In this document: positions 46,267 to 58,664 of the stretch, piece after piece
Layout: each line of letters begins with the position of its first letter
How positions within the stretch are numbered: position 1 is the first letter of the stretch
DNA from: Panaeolus papilionaceus
Lineage: Eukaryota; Basidiomycota; Agaricomycetes; Agaricales
Assembly: GCA_015501605.1 (NCBI GenBank)
Contig: JADNRZ010000011.1
Coordinates: 496,001 to 560,000, forward strand
DNA: 64,000 nucleotides
Direction: 5' to 3'
The notes under the pieces: generated by a model
The model's input: the letters and a program-made list of their open reading frames with translations, nothing else
Databases searched by the model: none
What the model was told of the DNA's origin: nothing
Position numbers and translations under genes: made by a program

Positions 46267-49200
46267 ATGCCCGACAACACTATGAGCTCTTCGGGCGGCT
46301 ATCGAATTGAACTGCTGAAGGCCGACAACTGGCTGCCGTGGAAACAACACATGCAGGCCATTTTACGCGACCTCGGACTGGACAAGTACATCAAGGAAGA
46401 TGCAGAAGCACCAGGATCAGAGAAGATAACAGAGAGGGAAACATGGCTTACTGGAGATGCGAAGGCAAGGACAAGGATTGAACTTGCCGTGGGAGACAGT
46501 GAGATGATCCACATCACAGGAGCGGGAAGCACAAAGGAGATGTGGAAGAGGCTCAGCCAGGTTAAGGAACCGAAGGGAGCACTAGGAATTATGGCAGCAC
46601 GACGGGCGCTATTTCGAGCACAGGCCGAAGAAGGATTTGTCATGATAGAGCATATCACTCACCTTCGAACCCTCCAGAACCAACTGCATGCGATGGGAAA
46701 CTTGATTGATGACAAGGACTTTCTCATGCTGCTTATCACCTCGTTACCCGAGTCCTGGGACAACTATACCTCGGGATTCTTTGGATCGAATGGAAACACG
46801 CCCATGATCACGTCATATGAACTCGTTTCGTTGCTTATTGAAGAAGACCAGCGAAGGAAGGGGCGTCAGGAGTCAATGGGGACGAGTATGCAGGCTGGAA
46901 AGGGTAGAGGTGGTGGTGGAAAAGGCTCAAAGTCGGACAAGGAATGCTACAACTGTCGAAAGAAGGGTCATATTAGGGAGGATTGTTGGGCTAAGGGTGG
47001 TGGAAAGGAAGGACAAGGACCGAAGGGAAGGAAAGGACCTCACCGATCACACCAAGCCTCCGAAAATTCATATTCCATAAATGAGGCCGCTTACACGGCT
47101 GTCTCGATGCATTCACGCGCTTTCAACCCCAACGACTGGTACCTTGATAGCGGATCAACTACCCACATTTGCACAGACAGGAACGCCTTTATCGACTACA
47201 AACCAATTTCAAATTCGACCATTGATGGTATTGGTGGATCTGCAAGGGTAGATGGTCGAGGCAGGGTCTATGTGGACTTTAAAGTCAACGGTAACACCAT
47301 TCGGCACAACCTACAGGATGTACTGCACGTTCCAAGCGCCCCCAACTGTCTTATATCAGCAGCACGAATTGATGAAGCTGGAGGAACAGTAAAAACAGGG
47401 GGAGGAAAGGCTCAGATTTTGGATGGGAAGGAGAGGGTCATTGGTGAAGGAGTTAAGCAGGAGAGGTTGTACCTGATGGACGCTAAAACTCACATCCCCG
47501 AACGACATCACGCTCATCTGACATCGACCTCGAAGCCCAGTTGGGATCAATGGCATCGCAAATACGGTCATATTGCGATTTCAGCGCTGGAGAAGTTGAG
47601 GAAGGGAGGTATGGTTAATGGCTTTGACCTGGATCCAACCTCCGTACCATCTCTCACCTGTGAATCATGCATTCAAGCGAAATTAGCGCATCGACCATTC
47701 CCGAAAGAGGCTCAACATCGATCAAACATACCTGGAGAACGCTTTATGGGCGACGTTTGGGGACCAACCGACAAACCTTCATCATCTCGAATGAAATATT
47801 TCATCAGCTTCACAGACGACGCCACCCGCTACGTTACAGTACTCTTTTTACACGACAAGTCGGAAGCCTACAAAGAGATTGAAGGTCACATAGAAAAGTT
47901 GAAGAAGATGGGACGCTCACCACGTTATATGCGATTCGACAATGGCAAGGAACTCATAAATTCAAAACTGAAGGAGTTAGCAAGGAAGGAGGGGATCGAA
48001 ATCGAACCAACTGCACCATACTCACCTTCACAGAACGGAGTCGCTGAGCGTTTCAACAGGACGCTTCTGGAGCTGGGTAGGGCGATGTTAATCGCCAAAA
48101 ACCTTCCATTCTTCCTCTGGGACGAGGCTGTGGCGCACGCAGCGTATCTACGAAACAGAGCGCCTACCAGAGCACTAGATGGACGCACCCCTTACGAAGC
48201 ATGGCACGGGACAAAGCCAAATGTCTCTCACCTTCAGGAGTTCAGTTCAGACGTCTGGGTGTTGGATGAAGGGAGATCATCGAAGCTGGCACCGTTTGCT
48301 AATAAAATGATACTTGTAGGATTTTTGGACAGCTCGAAATCGATCAAGTACTATGACCCCAAGAAGAGGAACGTTAAGGTATCGAGAAATTTCGCCTTCA
48401 ACAAGGATGACGAGCTTAGGGAGTTGCAGTGGGGGGAGATACCTGGTTTGCACGCTGAGGGGGAGTTAGAAGGAATTTCCGCATCGCAACCAGCAACACC
48501 AGCTCACCAACCGATACAAACGCCTACCGAGGAGTTCCAGCATTCGAATCAAACGCCAGAAGACTTACCACTACCAGAAAGCGACGCGGAACTCACTGAA
48601 GAACCTACCAAACGAACGCTCCGACACAGCACCATGAATGACCAGACTAACTACAAGAAATTGGGCAACCCAAACGCCAGGAAAGCGCCTATGTGATACA
48701 CACCTTCTCCATCAGCAACACCAGCTCCTATTGACCGACATACCGAATCCTCGAGGGCCAAAGTCAAATCACGAAGCCAAGCTCACCTGTCATTCGAAGC
48801 TCAGCCTATCGAGTACGCTTTCATGGCACAACCCCCATCGGCCAATATTCCTCGAACGATTTTCGAAGCACGAAACGGATCGAATGGAGAGGAGTGGGAT
48901 GCAGCAGCAGATGAGGAGATGGAAACTCATGCAACGATGGGAACCTGGGTATTGGGAGAGTTGCCAGAGGGAAGGACAGCGCTGGAACCGAGATGGGTGT
49001 TTGCAGAGAAGGAGGATGAGTTGGGACGAGTGGTAAAGCAGAAGGCAAGGCTTGTGGCGAAGGGTTTTACCCAGGTACCAGGTCAGGACTACGATTACAA
49101 TGGTACATTCGCCCCGGTAATGCGCTTCGATACACTCCGCACCATCCTTGCACTCTCAGCAACCCAGAATCTCAAATTACGACAATTCGACGTCAAGGCG

Positions 49201-50432
49201 CGTACCTGCACGGCAAACTCAAGGAACCAATCTATATGAAGCAACCGCCCGGCTACGAGGACGGCACCAATCGAGTCTGTGTACTCCAACGAGCGATCTA
49301 CGGACTTAAGCAAGCAGGAAACGTATGGAATGGAGAACTCAACGATAAGCTCACATCACTCGGTTTTACTCGACTCAGAACCGACTATTCTTGCTATATT
49401 CGACGCGACGACGAAGATTTCACCATCCTGGTCATCTGGGTCGACGACATCATCTCCGCCTCAACAAACGACGCCTTAAACGATCAAGTCGAACGAGAAT
49501 TAAACCAATTCTTCACACTCAAGACCTTAGGACAGCCAAAACTTATAGTGGGTATTCAAATTCATCAGAAACACCATTCCATTTCGCTTTTCCAATCCCA
49601 CTACATTGATTAACTACTCGAGCGTTTCCGGCTCCAAGAAGCCAACCCCGTATCCACGCCGTTGGACCCAAACGTCAAACTGGACGATCCCGAGGAAACG
49701 GAGGATGATTCAGAACCTACCGAATCCGATTTGCGCGCTTCACACAGCTACGCTACGCTCATCGGCTCACTCATGTATTTGGCACTCGGTACACGACCTG
49801 ACATTGCATTCGCAGTTACGAAACTCGCACAGTTCACTTCCAACCCTCAACCGCGCCACTGGACTGCAGTCAAACGAGTCTTTCGATATCTCAAAGGAAC
49901 CAAACACCACAAACTCACCTACGGCGATGTTGATGAAGAAATTTTGGATGGACAACTCAGTATCTTCACCGATGCTGACTGGGCCAACGATCCGGACCGC
50001 AAATCCATCAGCGGCTACGTTGTTATGATGGCAGGGGGAGCCGTTGCGTGGAACACGAAGAAACAGAGTGTTGTTGCACTCTCTACAGCCGAAGCGGAGT
50101 ACATTGCCGCCGCTCACTCAGCCAAGCAAGTGATCTGGCACTGGCACTTATTCGAGGAACTTGGTCTCGACTTACCAAGTACTTCTACTGTATTCTGTGA
50201 CAACCAGGCCGCTACCGCTATCGCACATCACCCCGAGTTTCACGCACGCACCAAGCATATCGACTTATCTTATCATTTTCTTCGAGATTTAATCAGCCGC
50301 GGGACACTCAACCTCGTTTACGTCCAATCAGGACTCAACCTCGCCGACATATTCACTAAAGGTTTACCACGCCCTCAGCATCAAAACCTCTCGTACGAAA
50401 TTGGAGTTGTTGCGAGAAAGGGGGAGTGTTGA
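46267..50432 (+). pseudogene. Copia gag-pol region, broken three times
   Basis: The first frame (46267-48696) holds gag (to about residue 220), the zinc knuckle CYNCRKKGHIREDC (about 226-239), the protease motif DSGST (about 293), the zinc-binding pre-integrase region, and the integrase catalytic residues (Asp in FTDDATRY, Asp in RFDNGKE, Glu in NGVAERF). TGA ends it at 48694-48696 in the spacer before reverse transcriptase. The frame continues to RWVFAEKEDELGRVVKQKAR and a one-base deletion near 49197 shifts it after RQFDVK. RT resumes at IYMKQPPGYEDG, IYGLKQAG and WVDDI. TAA interrupts it at about 49611-49613 after SHYID. RNase H follows with TDADWAND, STAEAEYIA and CDNQAA. Protein for a new round of transposition would have to come from another copy. 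Confidence 0.92.
50414..50426 (+). other. Polypurine tract
   Basis: GAGAAAGGGGGAG ends exactly at the 3' LTR boundary, the usual primer for plus-strand synthesis. It overlaps the end of the RNase H frame. Confidence 0.85.
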
Positions 50433-50658
50433 TTTATTCTCGCTGACTCCGTGAGTCGGTGATACCCCGTAGCTTATTATTTACATTCTTATATTACAGA
50501 TATTCATTCTTATATTATATATGCCCGAGTTTCTTATTCATACAGTAGTCAGATTATTATTCATATACGTAGACTACTGACTCGAGTACAAGGTATATAA
50601 ACTGTAGGTACATACACAAATACATTATCCAGTTCCACTTAATTATCTGCGCACAACA
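50427..50658 (+). repeat. 3' LTR of the copia element
   Basis: 232 bp, identical to the 5' LTR except for one inserted G at about 50528. Followed by TSD ACGCT. Confidence 0.93.
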
Positions 50659-50663
50659 ACGCT

Positions 50664-52238
50664 CGAGTAACTGACGAAGTAGTGAAGCGCGTATAATTAA
50701 AGCATGCATCAGAGTGCGGATTCGGCGCATCTCTCACTGTTGGCCTCGCTGCATACTTATCCCGAGCAAGCTTCCATGCAGAGGATTCTCACTCTAAATC
50801 AGTCGAGACACCCACAAACAAGTTTGTCATGCGTGCACACCTTTTTCCGTACTTGATGTATTATTTAAATTACAATTCTGCTGTTCTGTGCGTCGCCGTC
50901 TAAAAATGGACATGTCTTGACAGCTCATATTGGCTGTCACTTTGAGTTGCACTCAAACAAGATGCCAACCAATGAAGCAGAGTCTCGGAGTCGGGGTGGG
51001 GAAGAGACGGCGTCGAGGATAGCCAGGGATAAGTTAGGCTTTGAATGCGTTGTGAGTACGGGGAGCAAGGTAAACTCGACAGTGCACAAGAGGACTCTCG
51101 GAGTATTACTGGTTTTGGGATCGGATAACGTAACAGACGACGGAGACAACCTCCGACTTGGAACGCGCAGCACGTCGCTTGAATTTGGAATTGTGCGTTA
51201 CGTACCGGCTGTGTCGGGGTTTGGTAAGTAAGTCAGACCCAATCAAGTTGGAGTGTAAAATTAGGCAAACGACGAGAATATACTTTGGACCCAGTATCAT
51301 GTTGAGGATGATATCGATAAGATAGCCAGCACGCCACTGGCACCCACAATAAAAGAACGGGTCTCAGTTAGGGGTAAAACGAGGAGAGCTGCCGGCTATC
51401 AGAATGCGGCTTTCACAGCCCAAATAACACAACGCATGTCAATGCCGTGCTTATTTGAGGAGGTGCCGATACACGAGGACTCGAATCAGATGCGATCATT
51501 GCGAAGTTTGTCATCGTCAAGTGTCATTCTGAGTTGAAAATATGTCGGCTGCGTTGAGGGGTGCGTTACAGTCGATGTGGTGAGATGCTTATCAAAGTAA
51601 CATTGGGATCGGATACAGTGCGGTGGAAACTAAAGCATGGCTAGTGGACGTGATAAAGGATGGATATGACGCTAATGATCAGACAGACGAGACGAGACGA
51701 GAAGAGACGGCTTGGATGAAAGCACACGGCAAGAAAGAAAGCACGCATCCTAGAATAGTGGGTTGCGGTCCGAATGAGCTGGTTTGCGGGCATGCACGGG
51801 CACGTGATTTGGTTTTCTTGAGCTGGTTGAGGACCAGAATGACGACGAGGAGGGGGGTTTGGAGGGCTTAGAGAAAGCTATTGAATGGAAATATGAAAGA
51901 AAAAGGGTGATCAATGCGCAGCATCTAGAGAGAATGAAAGTCGGGGGAGAAGTGATACTGACAAGAATCAAACCAAGCCGGCATGGACGTTGATGGGAGA
52001 TGACCAAATATGGCCGACTCGCACGAAGCACAGCAAAGCGGGTTGTGAACGGTTTCTTCTCATCCACACACTTCCCTTCCTCTTCACCTCCTCCTCATTC
52101 CTTTTTTCTCTCCCTTTTCTCTCTCTGTTTCTGTCGTCTTTTTTTCTCGGTTTCTTTGTTCTGCTGGTCTTTCACCATCCCCCACATTCAGCAGACAAAA
52201 GCTGTCTTTGCAAACCGGGAAAAAGGGCAACACGTTGA
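50664..52238. other. Intergenic; promoter of the repeat-peptide gene at its right end
   Basis: No gene supported. An ACGAG microsatellite lies at about 51686-51705 (GACAGACGAGACGAGACGAG). The final 180 bp (52060-52238) is a pyrimidine-rich tract with TTTTTTTCTC and CTCTCTCTG runs, a common 5' leader/promoter type for highly expressed fungal genes. Confidence 0.45.
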
Positions 52239-55200
52239 ATGGCGACAGAACGCCGTAACTCGTGGGTTAAGAATTACGAGGCCGTTGATTTTGACGTTGC
52301 ACTAGAGAGGGATGCAATGTTGCCAGCATCGACAAATGCTTTAGCTTCAACATCAGAGGTAGACCTCACCGCTGGACAACAACAACAAGGAGGAGCACAC
52401 GCGTCATACCACCCGTTGTCATCGATCAACCCGCCTCTCCCTATCAACGGTGCCCAACACATGCCAGCTCACTCACAGACTGATACCCATCCATCTTCCT
52501 CTTCATCCCTTTCTCCGGGCCCATCGCAACCCAACTCTCAAGCGACCACACCTGGACCCAGACCACTCGGCAGCAACCCCAACCTCCGCAATTCTACCGC
52601 ATCCAAGTATCATCAGCGTTCTTCGCCGCTTGCTGCTGCTTCTTATCCTTCCTCCCCGACTTCTGCTTCTCCTAATCTAATCACCAATCCAAATACGATG
52701 GAAAAACCCACGTCGGGTGCGACGGCTGCAGGTTCAAATCCAAATCCAGGCTCAACTCTAGGCTCAGGTTCGTTTGCTTTTCTTTTTTCCTTGTTTTAGT
52801 CCACCTCTTCGCCGTCCTGATCACACACCTCTTCACCCCTTCCTCTCTCGCACGCTCACCTAGAAACCCAAACCCATCCATTACTTTTTCCTGGTCAAGT
52901 TCCTACCACCACCATCACCACCTCTCCTCCCCCTCCCGTACCCAATCCTGCTACACTCTCTCTTCACCCACAACAATCACCTTCACCGCCCTCAGGGCAC
53001 GCCCGTCCCACCATGTCCTCCTTCGGCGCCTCCACCTCATCCAGCTCCCCTCCCCCCGGCGGCCCCTCCCTTGGCAGACCAGGCTCACGCGGCTCCATGA
53101 TTCTCTACCGCGTCGCAGACCCCTTCAGCACACCCGCTCACTCCGCACCCGGGACGCTCTCCCGCTCATCCACGTCTGGGTTAGCGGCATTGGCAGCGGA
53201 ACAGCAGCACCTCACCACTGGAGGAAGTGGAGCGCTCTCCCCCGTTGACCCCTCTTCTTCTACATCGGCAGCGGGGTATACGCCCCCCCACCCGGCGTTC
53301 TTCCAGAACTCGCACGGCTCGCGCTCGAATCGCGCTTCGACGTATAGCATGAGCGGAGACAGTATTGTGTCGTTTGCGAGTGACTCCAAGTATCCGGCGC
53401 ATAATGTCATGGCTGGGTATGGCGGGTACAGTGTGAAGTCGCCTTTATCACCACCTGGAGCTGGGGGTAGTCGCGCGCCGAGTTTGCGGATGAGCGGGTT
53501 AAATGCACTTGGAGGGGCTACGCCAGGGGGTAGTGCACCGGGCACACCTGGGGGGCTGGGTACGGGGAGCACGATGAGCGGCGTCGGGCCGGGGACGTTG
53601 AATTATAAAGGAGGCAATCAGCTGAATATAGGCATTGTAGAGCGGGGCCTTGTTGCGTATGTATATGACCCTGATGAGGACGAGGACGATAGTGATGAGG
53701 GGAGCGATTGGGAGGGGAGTTTGCATGGGGATGAGGAGGACGAGGAGGCGAAGAGGAATAGTAAGGTCGGTGGGGCGGGTGGTGGGAGTTTGAATTCGAG
53801 GAAGGCGCTCACTGCTGCGTCGATGCCAAGTTCGGGCAAGGGAAAGCCGGCACATCATCCTTCGCATCCGCCGTATAAACCGAAGTCGACGTTCCTTTCG
53901 GGACGGGCGTGGTTGAATCTCTCGACGCTGCTTATCCTCCTGCTCAGCATCCTCGCCCTCTTTATTCTTTATCCAGTTATCACCTTCGGAGACGCCAGTG
54001 GTCGACGCATGGAGTTGATCACTGGAAACACGCGCATCAACGGCAGCGGGCAGGCAGTGGGTGATGGGGGAGATGTTCCCGCGCGGGGCGCACAGGCACC
54101 CATTGGAGCCACTAGTAGTGGGGTTGGCACTGGCACTGTGACGAGTACGACGCCGGTGGTGAACACCCAGACTCAAACAACAACGAGTACAAGTACGACC
54201 CCAGTGCTGGTGAACACCGACACGGATACGGCTACGAGTACGAGCACCGATACGACTTTGGCTACGCCTACGGATACCACTACTACCACCCCTGGCACGA
54301 CTGACCCCGGCACAACGGGTGGCACAACGGACCCCGGCACAACGGGTGGGACAGACGGGACAGGAGCGGGGCCTGGGACGACGTTGGGTGGACAGGGGAC
54401 GACGACGCCGCCGGTACGTCGGGGTGAGGATAATGGAGGCGGGACAGCGATGGATCCGATTCGGCCGCGGCCGCTTTTGAGGCGGGATGCAGAGACTGGG
54501 TGGGTTGATGAGGGTGAGGATGCGGAAGAAGAGAAAGACAGGGAATTCGACACGCAAGGCAATAAGATCCACCGCTGGACGAAGGTTTGGAACGGACACT
54601 TGGTGGAGTACGCTAGTGGGAGGTTCCCGGACGCTCAAGACGCCCCTTCTATGCTCATCCAAGACGGTTCAGCGCATGAACCACAGCCTCTACCCGGTGT
54701 CGAAATCGACCCCGTCGTCGTCGTCGACCCAGACGCAGAGCGTATCAGGGCATGTGTGGAGAGGATAAAGGGGAAGAAGGGGATGTGGATGGTGGATGGA
54801 AAGCTGAAGGCTGAGATGGCGAGGGAGGTGGTGAGGATGGACGTCGAACGTGCTGCCGCTGCCGCTGCTGAGATTGACGCCGGGTCCGATATTGTGTTGG
54901 CGAAGAGAGGAGACGAGGAGGATTGGAGGGCGAATGTGGAGGTGGACAAGTTTGGGCGTGCCGACAACGACGATGCGACTTCCAAACTATCATGGATCGA
55001 AGTGGACAAGTTCGGTCGTGCTATCAAAGACGAGGAGAGCTGGAGAGCGAATGTGGAGGTGGACAAGTTTGGACGCTCGACAAACTCGGAGGCCCAATCG
55101 GAAACACTCGATGCGCGACAACGCAATGAGACGCTCACGGATCCGCCTGGTGGAGGACCTCTGTACGATGGGCCTTTTAAACGCGACGATCCAGATGAGG

Positions 55201-55634
55201 GAGGGCAGAGGAGAGATGACCCTGATGAGAGAGGTCGGAGAGGGGGATATGAAGGAGACGCAGCGGAGCGGTTGGCGTGGATCGAGGTGGACAAGTTTGG
55301 AAGGGATGCGCAGGCGGGGTATGAAGGTGATGCGAGGTCTGTGTCTGGGTATGAGGGTGATGCGAGAGAGCGTAGGGTGGATGGGGATTATGCGAGGTCT
55401 AGGTTGGCGTCGATCGAGGTGGACAAGTTCGGTCGTGGGGATAAGGACGAGGAGAGCTGGAGAGCGAATGTTGAGGTTGATAAGTTTGGGAGGAGTGGCG
55501 GCGATGTTGAGAGAAGTGGTGGCGATGTTGAGAGAAGCGGTGGGGACGTCGAAAGGAGACAAGACACGGTCGTCAACAGTCGTGTCATGAGGAACGTCCA
55601 AGCTCAGCCAGAGCAGAATGCGAATAGGTGGTGA
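52239..55634 (+). CDS. Type-II membrane protein: KRE6-like N-terminal half plus repeat-peptide tail
   Basis: Two exons (52239-52767, 52864-55634) join in frame to 1099 residues. The cytosolic half is Ser/Pro-rich, with motifs I recognise from basidiomycete KRE6/SKN1 beta-glucan-synthesis proteins: SIVSFASDSKYP, an acidic block after GLVAYVYDPDEDEDD, one membrane segment at about 525-552 (WLNLSTLLILLLSILALFIL), then GNTRINGSGQA. KRE6 would continue into a GH16-type domain; here there is none. Instead a Thr/Ser-rich stalk (about 580-690) leads to LAKR and a region with six copies of EVDKFGR (about 862-1052), as WRANVEVDKFGR or (S/A)(W/S)IEVDKFGR, interspersed with KR, RR and single-Arg sites, then three SGGDVER units. 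This resembles kexin-processed repeat precursors. Processing and function are inference. Alternative: a degenerate cell-wall protein. Confidence 0.85.
54926..55562 (+). repeat. Six EVDKFGR peptide repeats and three SGGDVER repeats
   Basis: Cores lie at about 54941-54961, 55000-55020, 55057-55077, 55284-55304, 55417-55437 and 55474-55494. The codons for Gly-Arg differ (GGGCGT, GGTCGT, GGACGC, GGAAGG, GGTCGT, GGGAGG), and Val-Asp-Lys-Phe also varies synonymously (GTGGACAAGTTT, GTGGACAAGTTC, GTTGATAAGTTT), while the peptide does not change. Two classes alternate: WRANVEVDKFGR (1, 3, 6) and xxIEVDKFGR (2, 4, 5). Three 21-bp units encoding SGGDVER follow at 55495-55557. Confidence 0.9.
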
Positions 55635-57735
55635 TCAGAGCGTTAATGGTGAGTTGGATTGCATCTCGTTGCACCTGTTTCATCTTTTCCCTTCTTCAAA
55701 CCTGTACTGCTTGTGGGATGTCGACGACGAGGAGGGTAGTTGGCGTTGACTAGCCCGCCTTTATACCCCCTTCGTGGCGTCAGGAGCGATTCCAATGGCG
55801 TGTTGTTGATCGGGACCTCATCAGGGTTCTTCGTCCACGTTGCCTTGCCTGCTTCGTCGAGGTTAAGTTTGCGGTTACGCTGGGGTTTGCTTCTGGTGTT
55901 TGGATTACGCGTTCTATTACGCGAAAGTGTTGGATTGAGCTTGGGTTAAACGTGTTTTGGTGCATCGTCTATTTTTATTCCTTTGGCTTCGTCTTCGACT
56001 TTGGGTTTTCGACGTTTCGTTTCAATGGAAAATGAAAACTGATTTCCTTCGTTCTATAGTTCAGGCCACTCTCGCATCGCTCCTCGTCCCTCCTCAAGTC
56101 TTCGATGACAACCTAAAAGTACTTCTGCTCTACAACGTTTATCAACGCCACCAGTTTTGCAACTCATCGAGTCACTCGCTCACTCACGTTCATGCTCCAT
56201 CTACTCTTAAACATCGCCGCCACGATATCATCTCTTACCTCATTTCATCTCGCTTGTTCCACGCCTTCTGCTTCCGGCTCACGACATCCACACCCACACC
56301 TACATCCTATCAGCTCTACCACACACATTCGTTACTTATTGCTTTCCTCCTCTTCACGTCAATCATTCCCCGTCTCTCCTATGCTCAACAATGGACTGTA
56401 CACTGATACTTACTATACCATTTTCTCCGTTATTTTGATTTACTTATTACTTTTTTCTTCTCTCGTCCTTATTCTTTGATCAATGACGCTTCCATTTTCT
56501 TAACTTTGGTTTTCGGTGTTTGTACTCCCTTCTGTTTTTTCGTTGTGGATCACGGACATTTCATCACAATTCCCTTTCACTTCATTTCTTAATTATGACT
56601 CGATATCCATTCACATTTAATCCATCATGTCCTACATACTAAAAGTGTACGTCGATACCGCTTTTCTTCATTGTTGTCCCTCGTTAGCTTACCTACACAC
56701 GCTCATTAGACTCTCCCTCTTTTGCAATTCCATTTCACTTTCATTTCTGATTTTATACTTGTCTTCAGGTTGTTTGGGATCTGGTGATACTTGCATACTT
56801 GACTATACATAGAGACTTTACTTGAACCTTGGACACTATACGACGAGACCTCGTTTTGAAATAGCAATAGCAAGAATGATTGTGATACGTATATCTATAT
56901 TTATTCGATTTTGTGGTATCGTTTCGTTGTTGGGAAGGTTCTTGCCTGAGTGTGATTAGAGATTGATCATCGCCGTCAGAATTGGTACAATAACCAGGAC
57001 ATTTAATAGGGAATATAATGGATTATTTCTCGCTCAGTAATCGCGCAGTCGTCTCGTCCCGTCGGTGAGATAGGAAGCGACGCTAGCGCAGCGCACTCTG
57101 GATTAAATCAGCAGCAGAGCAACCGATGAGAGAGAGGCAAGGAGGGGGAACTTGGACATGGGAACAGAAGGGGTGGATTGGATGAGAGAAAATGAATGAG
57201 GGTCGTAGGTTGAGCAGTAGAGCTCAGGAGATTTCACTGCCTCAACTTTCTCCAAGGCTAGTAATCTGTAACTTGCCTGAGATAAGTTCCAGAGAGTCCA
57301 CGAAACCGTCTCTCCTTTATAAATGTAGGTTATATGCTTTCAGGACACCCGTGCCGGTCATGCTGTGCATCGCCATCATCGAGGCGCGCTCTGCAAATAC
57401 TATTCGCAAGGATCTGAGAGGTCATGCGCGCAGCAGGGCTGTTTTTTCATTCTCATGTGCCAAGAGGCGGCGTTACTCGAAACGCAGTACTAAGAAAACA
57501 CAGTATGAATAGGGTAATGATTGGATAGGGCTGGGACCCTACTGGCACTTTGTCCGAGACTGATGATTACATCACTGACTGAAGATGACGCGATCTAAAA
57601 ATAGACGCATGGCTTTCCGGCGTCGCATAGCATTGGATCACTACTCACTGCACTGCTGTGTATCTAATTTTGATTCTAATTGGCAATCATTTATTGTTTT
57701 CCTTCTTGCTTCAATCTTCCATTTGATCTTCATCG
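55635..57735. other. Long gene-free stretch after the repeat-peptide gene
   Basis: CT- and T-rich DNA (55950-56800) with open frames that are low-complexity and lack starts or domains. Part is probably 3' untranslated sequence. Nothing else recognised. Confidence 0.4.
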
Positions 57736-58664
57736 ATGACTACTACACCCCCTGGTACAGAGCCAAGAGCAAGTTCTAGTTCGCAGTTCTATAACCCGCC
57801 CGAAGGCTGGCCAGAGGTGAGCAACTTGAATGGCGTTCACTCAGATGAAACGAACGATGTATTCGTTCTTGCATAAGATGAACACAGTTGACTTCGTATA
57901 GTCTAGCTCAGCATCTCAGCAACTGGCGAACATATATGAAGCCGGAGATATCAACGATCAACATAACCTTGCAAAACGGCCACGCGACTGGAGAGCGGAC
58001 TATGTTCCGCATCGGTCTATACTGGCCACCCTGAAAAGTCTTTCTCTAAAGAGACGGAAAGATCACCCATTGTTGGGTAAGTTATTCTGCGTATGTGGAA
58101 TACCAAAGGAATCGCCAGTAACTAGCCTGAATCTGATGCCTGCATGTCTCAGCGTACGACTACGATGGCAAGACCAGAAAACTCAACACGCAGCTTCTGT
58201 ATAACCCATCCCGACCACCGATTGATTGGGATTTGCGCACGCCAGGCGTACCAGTACGCACATCAGCAGACCCGGGATTCTCACTTCCGAATTGGCAAGA
58301 ACCTGCATTTCAGCCTCCAGCCATGAAAGCGCGCATTATACACCCGCGATTACCATGGTACATCGATGTTGTACCCATTCAGCATGTTTATCCGTATATC
58401 ACAGTCGGTGATGTGTTGAATTATATCGCAATGCAGCTCCATCAGACGATTATGATGCGGCATTATTGGAACGATGATTTGGGACAGAGGGAGCGGAGGG
58501 AGGTGGCTGTGGCCTTTCGGAGGAGGTGTGATGGGGATGTGGTAAAAAGATCATGGGGAGTTGTGCAGATGGATTTTTTGGGAAAGCAGGTGGTGTTGAA
58601 AGGTCTGTGGGAAGGGGAAAATGGAATGTGGATCATGGAGACAAAAGAGCGAAAACGTTATTGA
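57736..58664 (+). CDS. DUF6699 domain protein
   Basis: Exons 57736-57816, 57902-58076 and 58153-58664 join in frame to 255 residues. An N-terminal disordered part (MTTTPPGTEPRASSSSQFYN) is followed at about 90-255 by motifs of the DUF6699 family of Agaricomycetes: LNTQLLYNPSRPPIDWDLR, then IHPRLPWYIDVVPI, TVGDVLNYIAMQLHQTI and a C-terminal WGVVQMDFLGKQVVLKGLWE. The family is abundant in mushroom genomes and its role is unknown. Soluble, no signal peptide. Confidence 0.85.

Larger units (their letters stand above)
45924..50658 (+). mobile_element. Ty1/copia LTR retrotransposon, full length, young
   Basis: A complete 4735-bp element. It has 5' LTR (45924-46154), primer-binding site, a broken gag-pol region in the copia order (gag, protease, integrase, reverse transcriptase, RNase H), polypurine tract and 3' LTR (50427-50658). 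The 5-bp target duplication ACGCT lies at 45919-45923 and 50659-50663. LTRs begin TGTTG and end CAACA. They differ by one inserted base (GCCCGATTTC versus GCCCGAGTTTC), so insertion was very recent. It lies between the nuclear-looking gene on the minus strand and the repeat-peptide gene. Confidence 0.95.

Noticed and set aside
53499..54662. 387-codon minus-strand frame
   Set aside because: Antisense shadow of the repeat-peptide gene; Arg/Pro-rich composition typical of reversed GC-rich codons.
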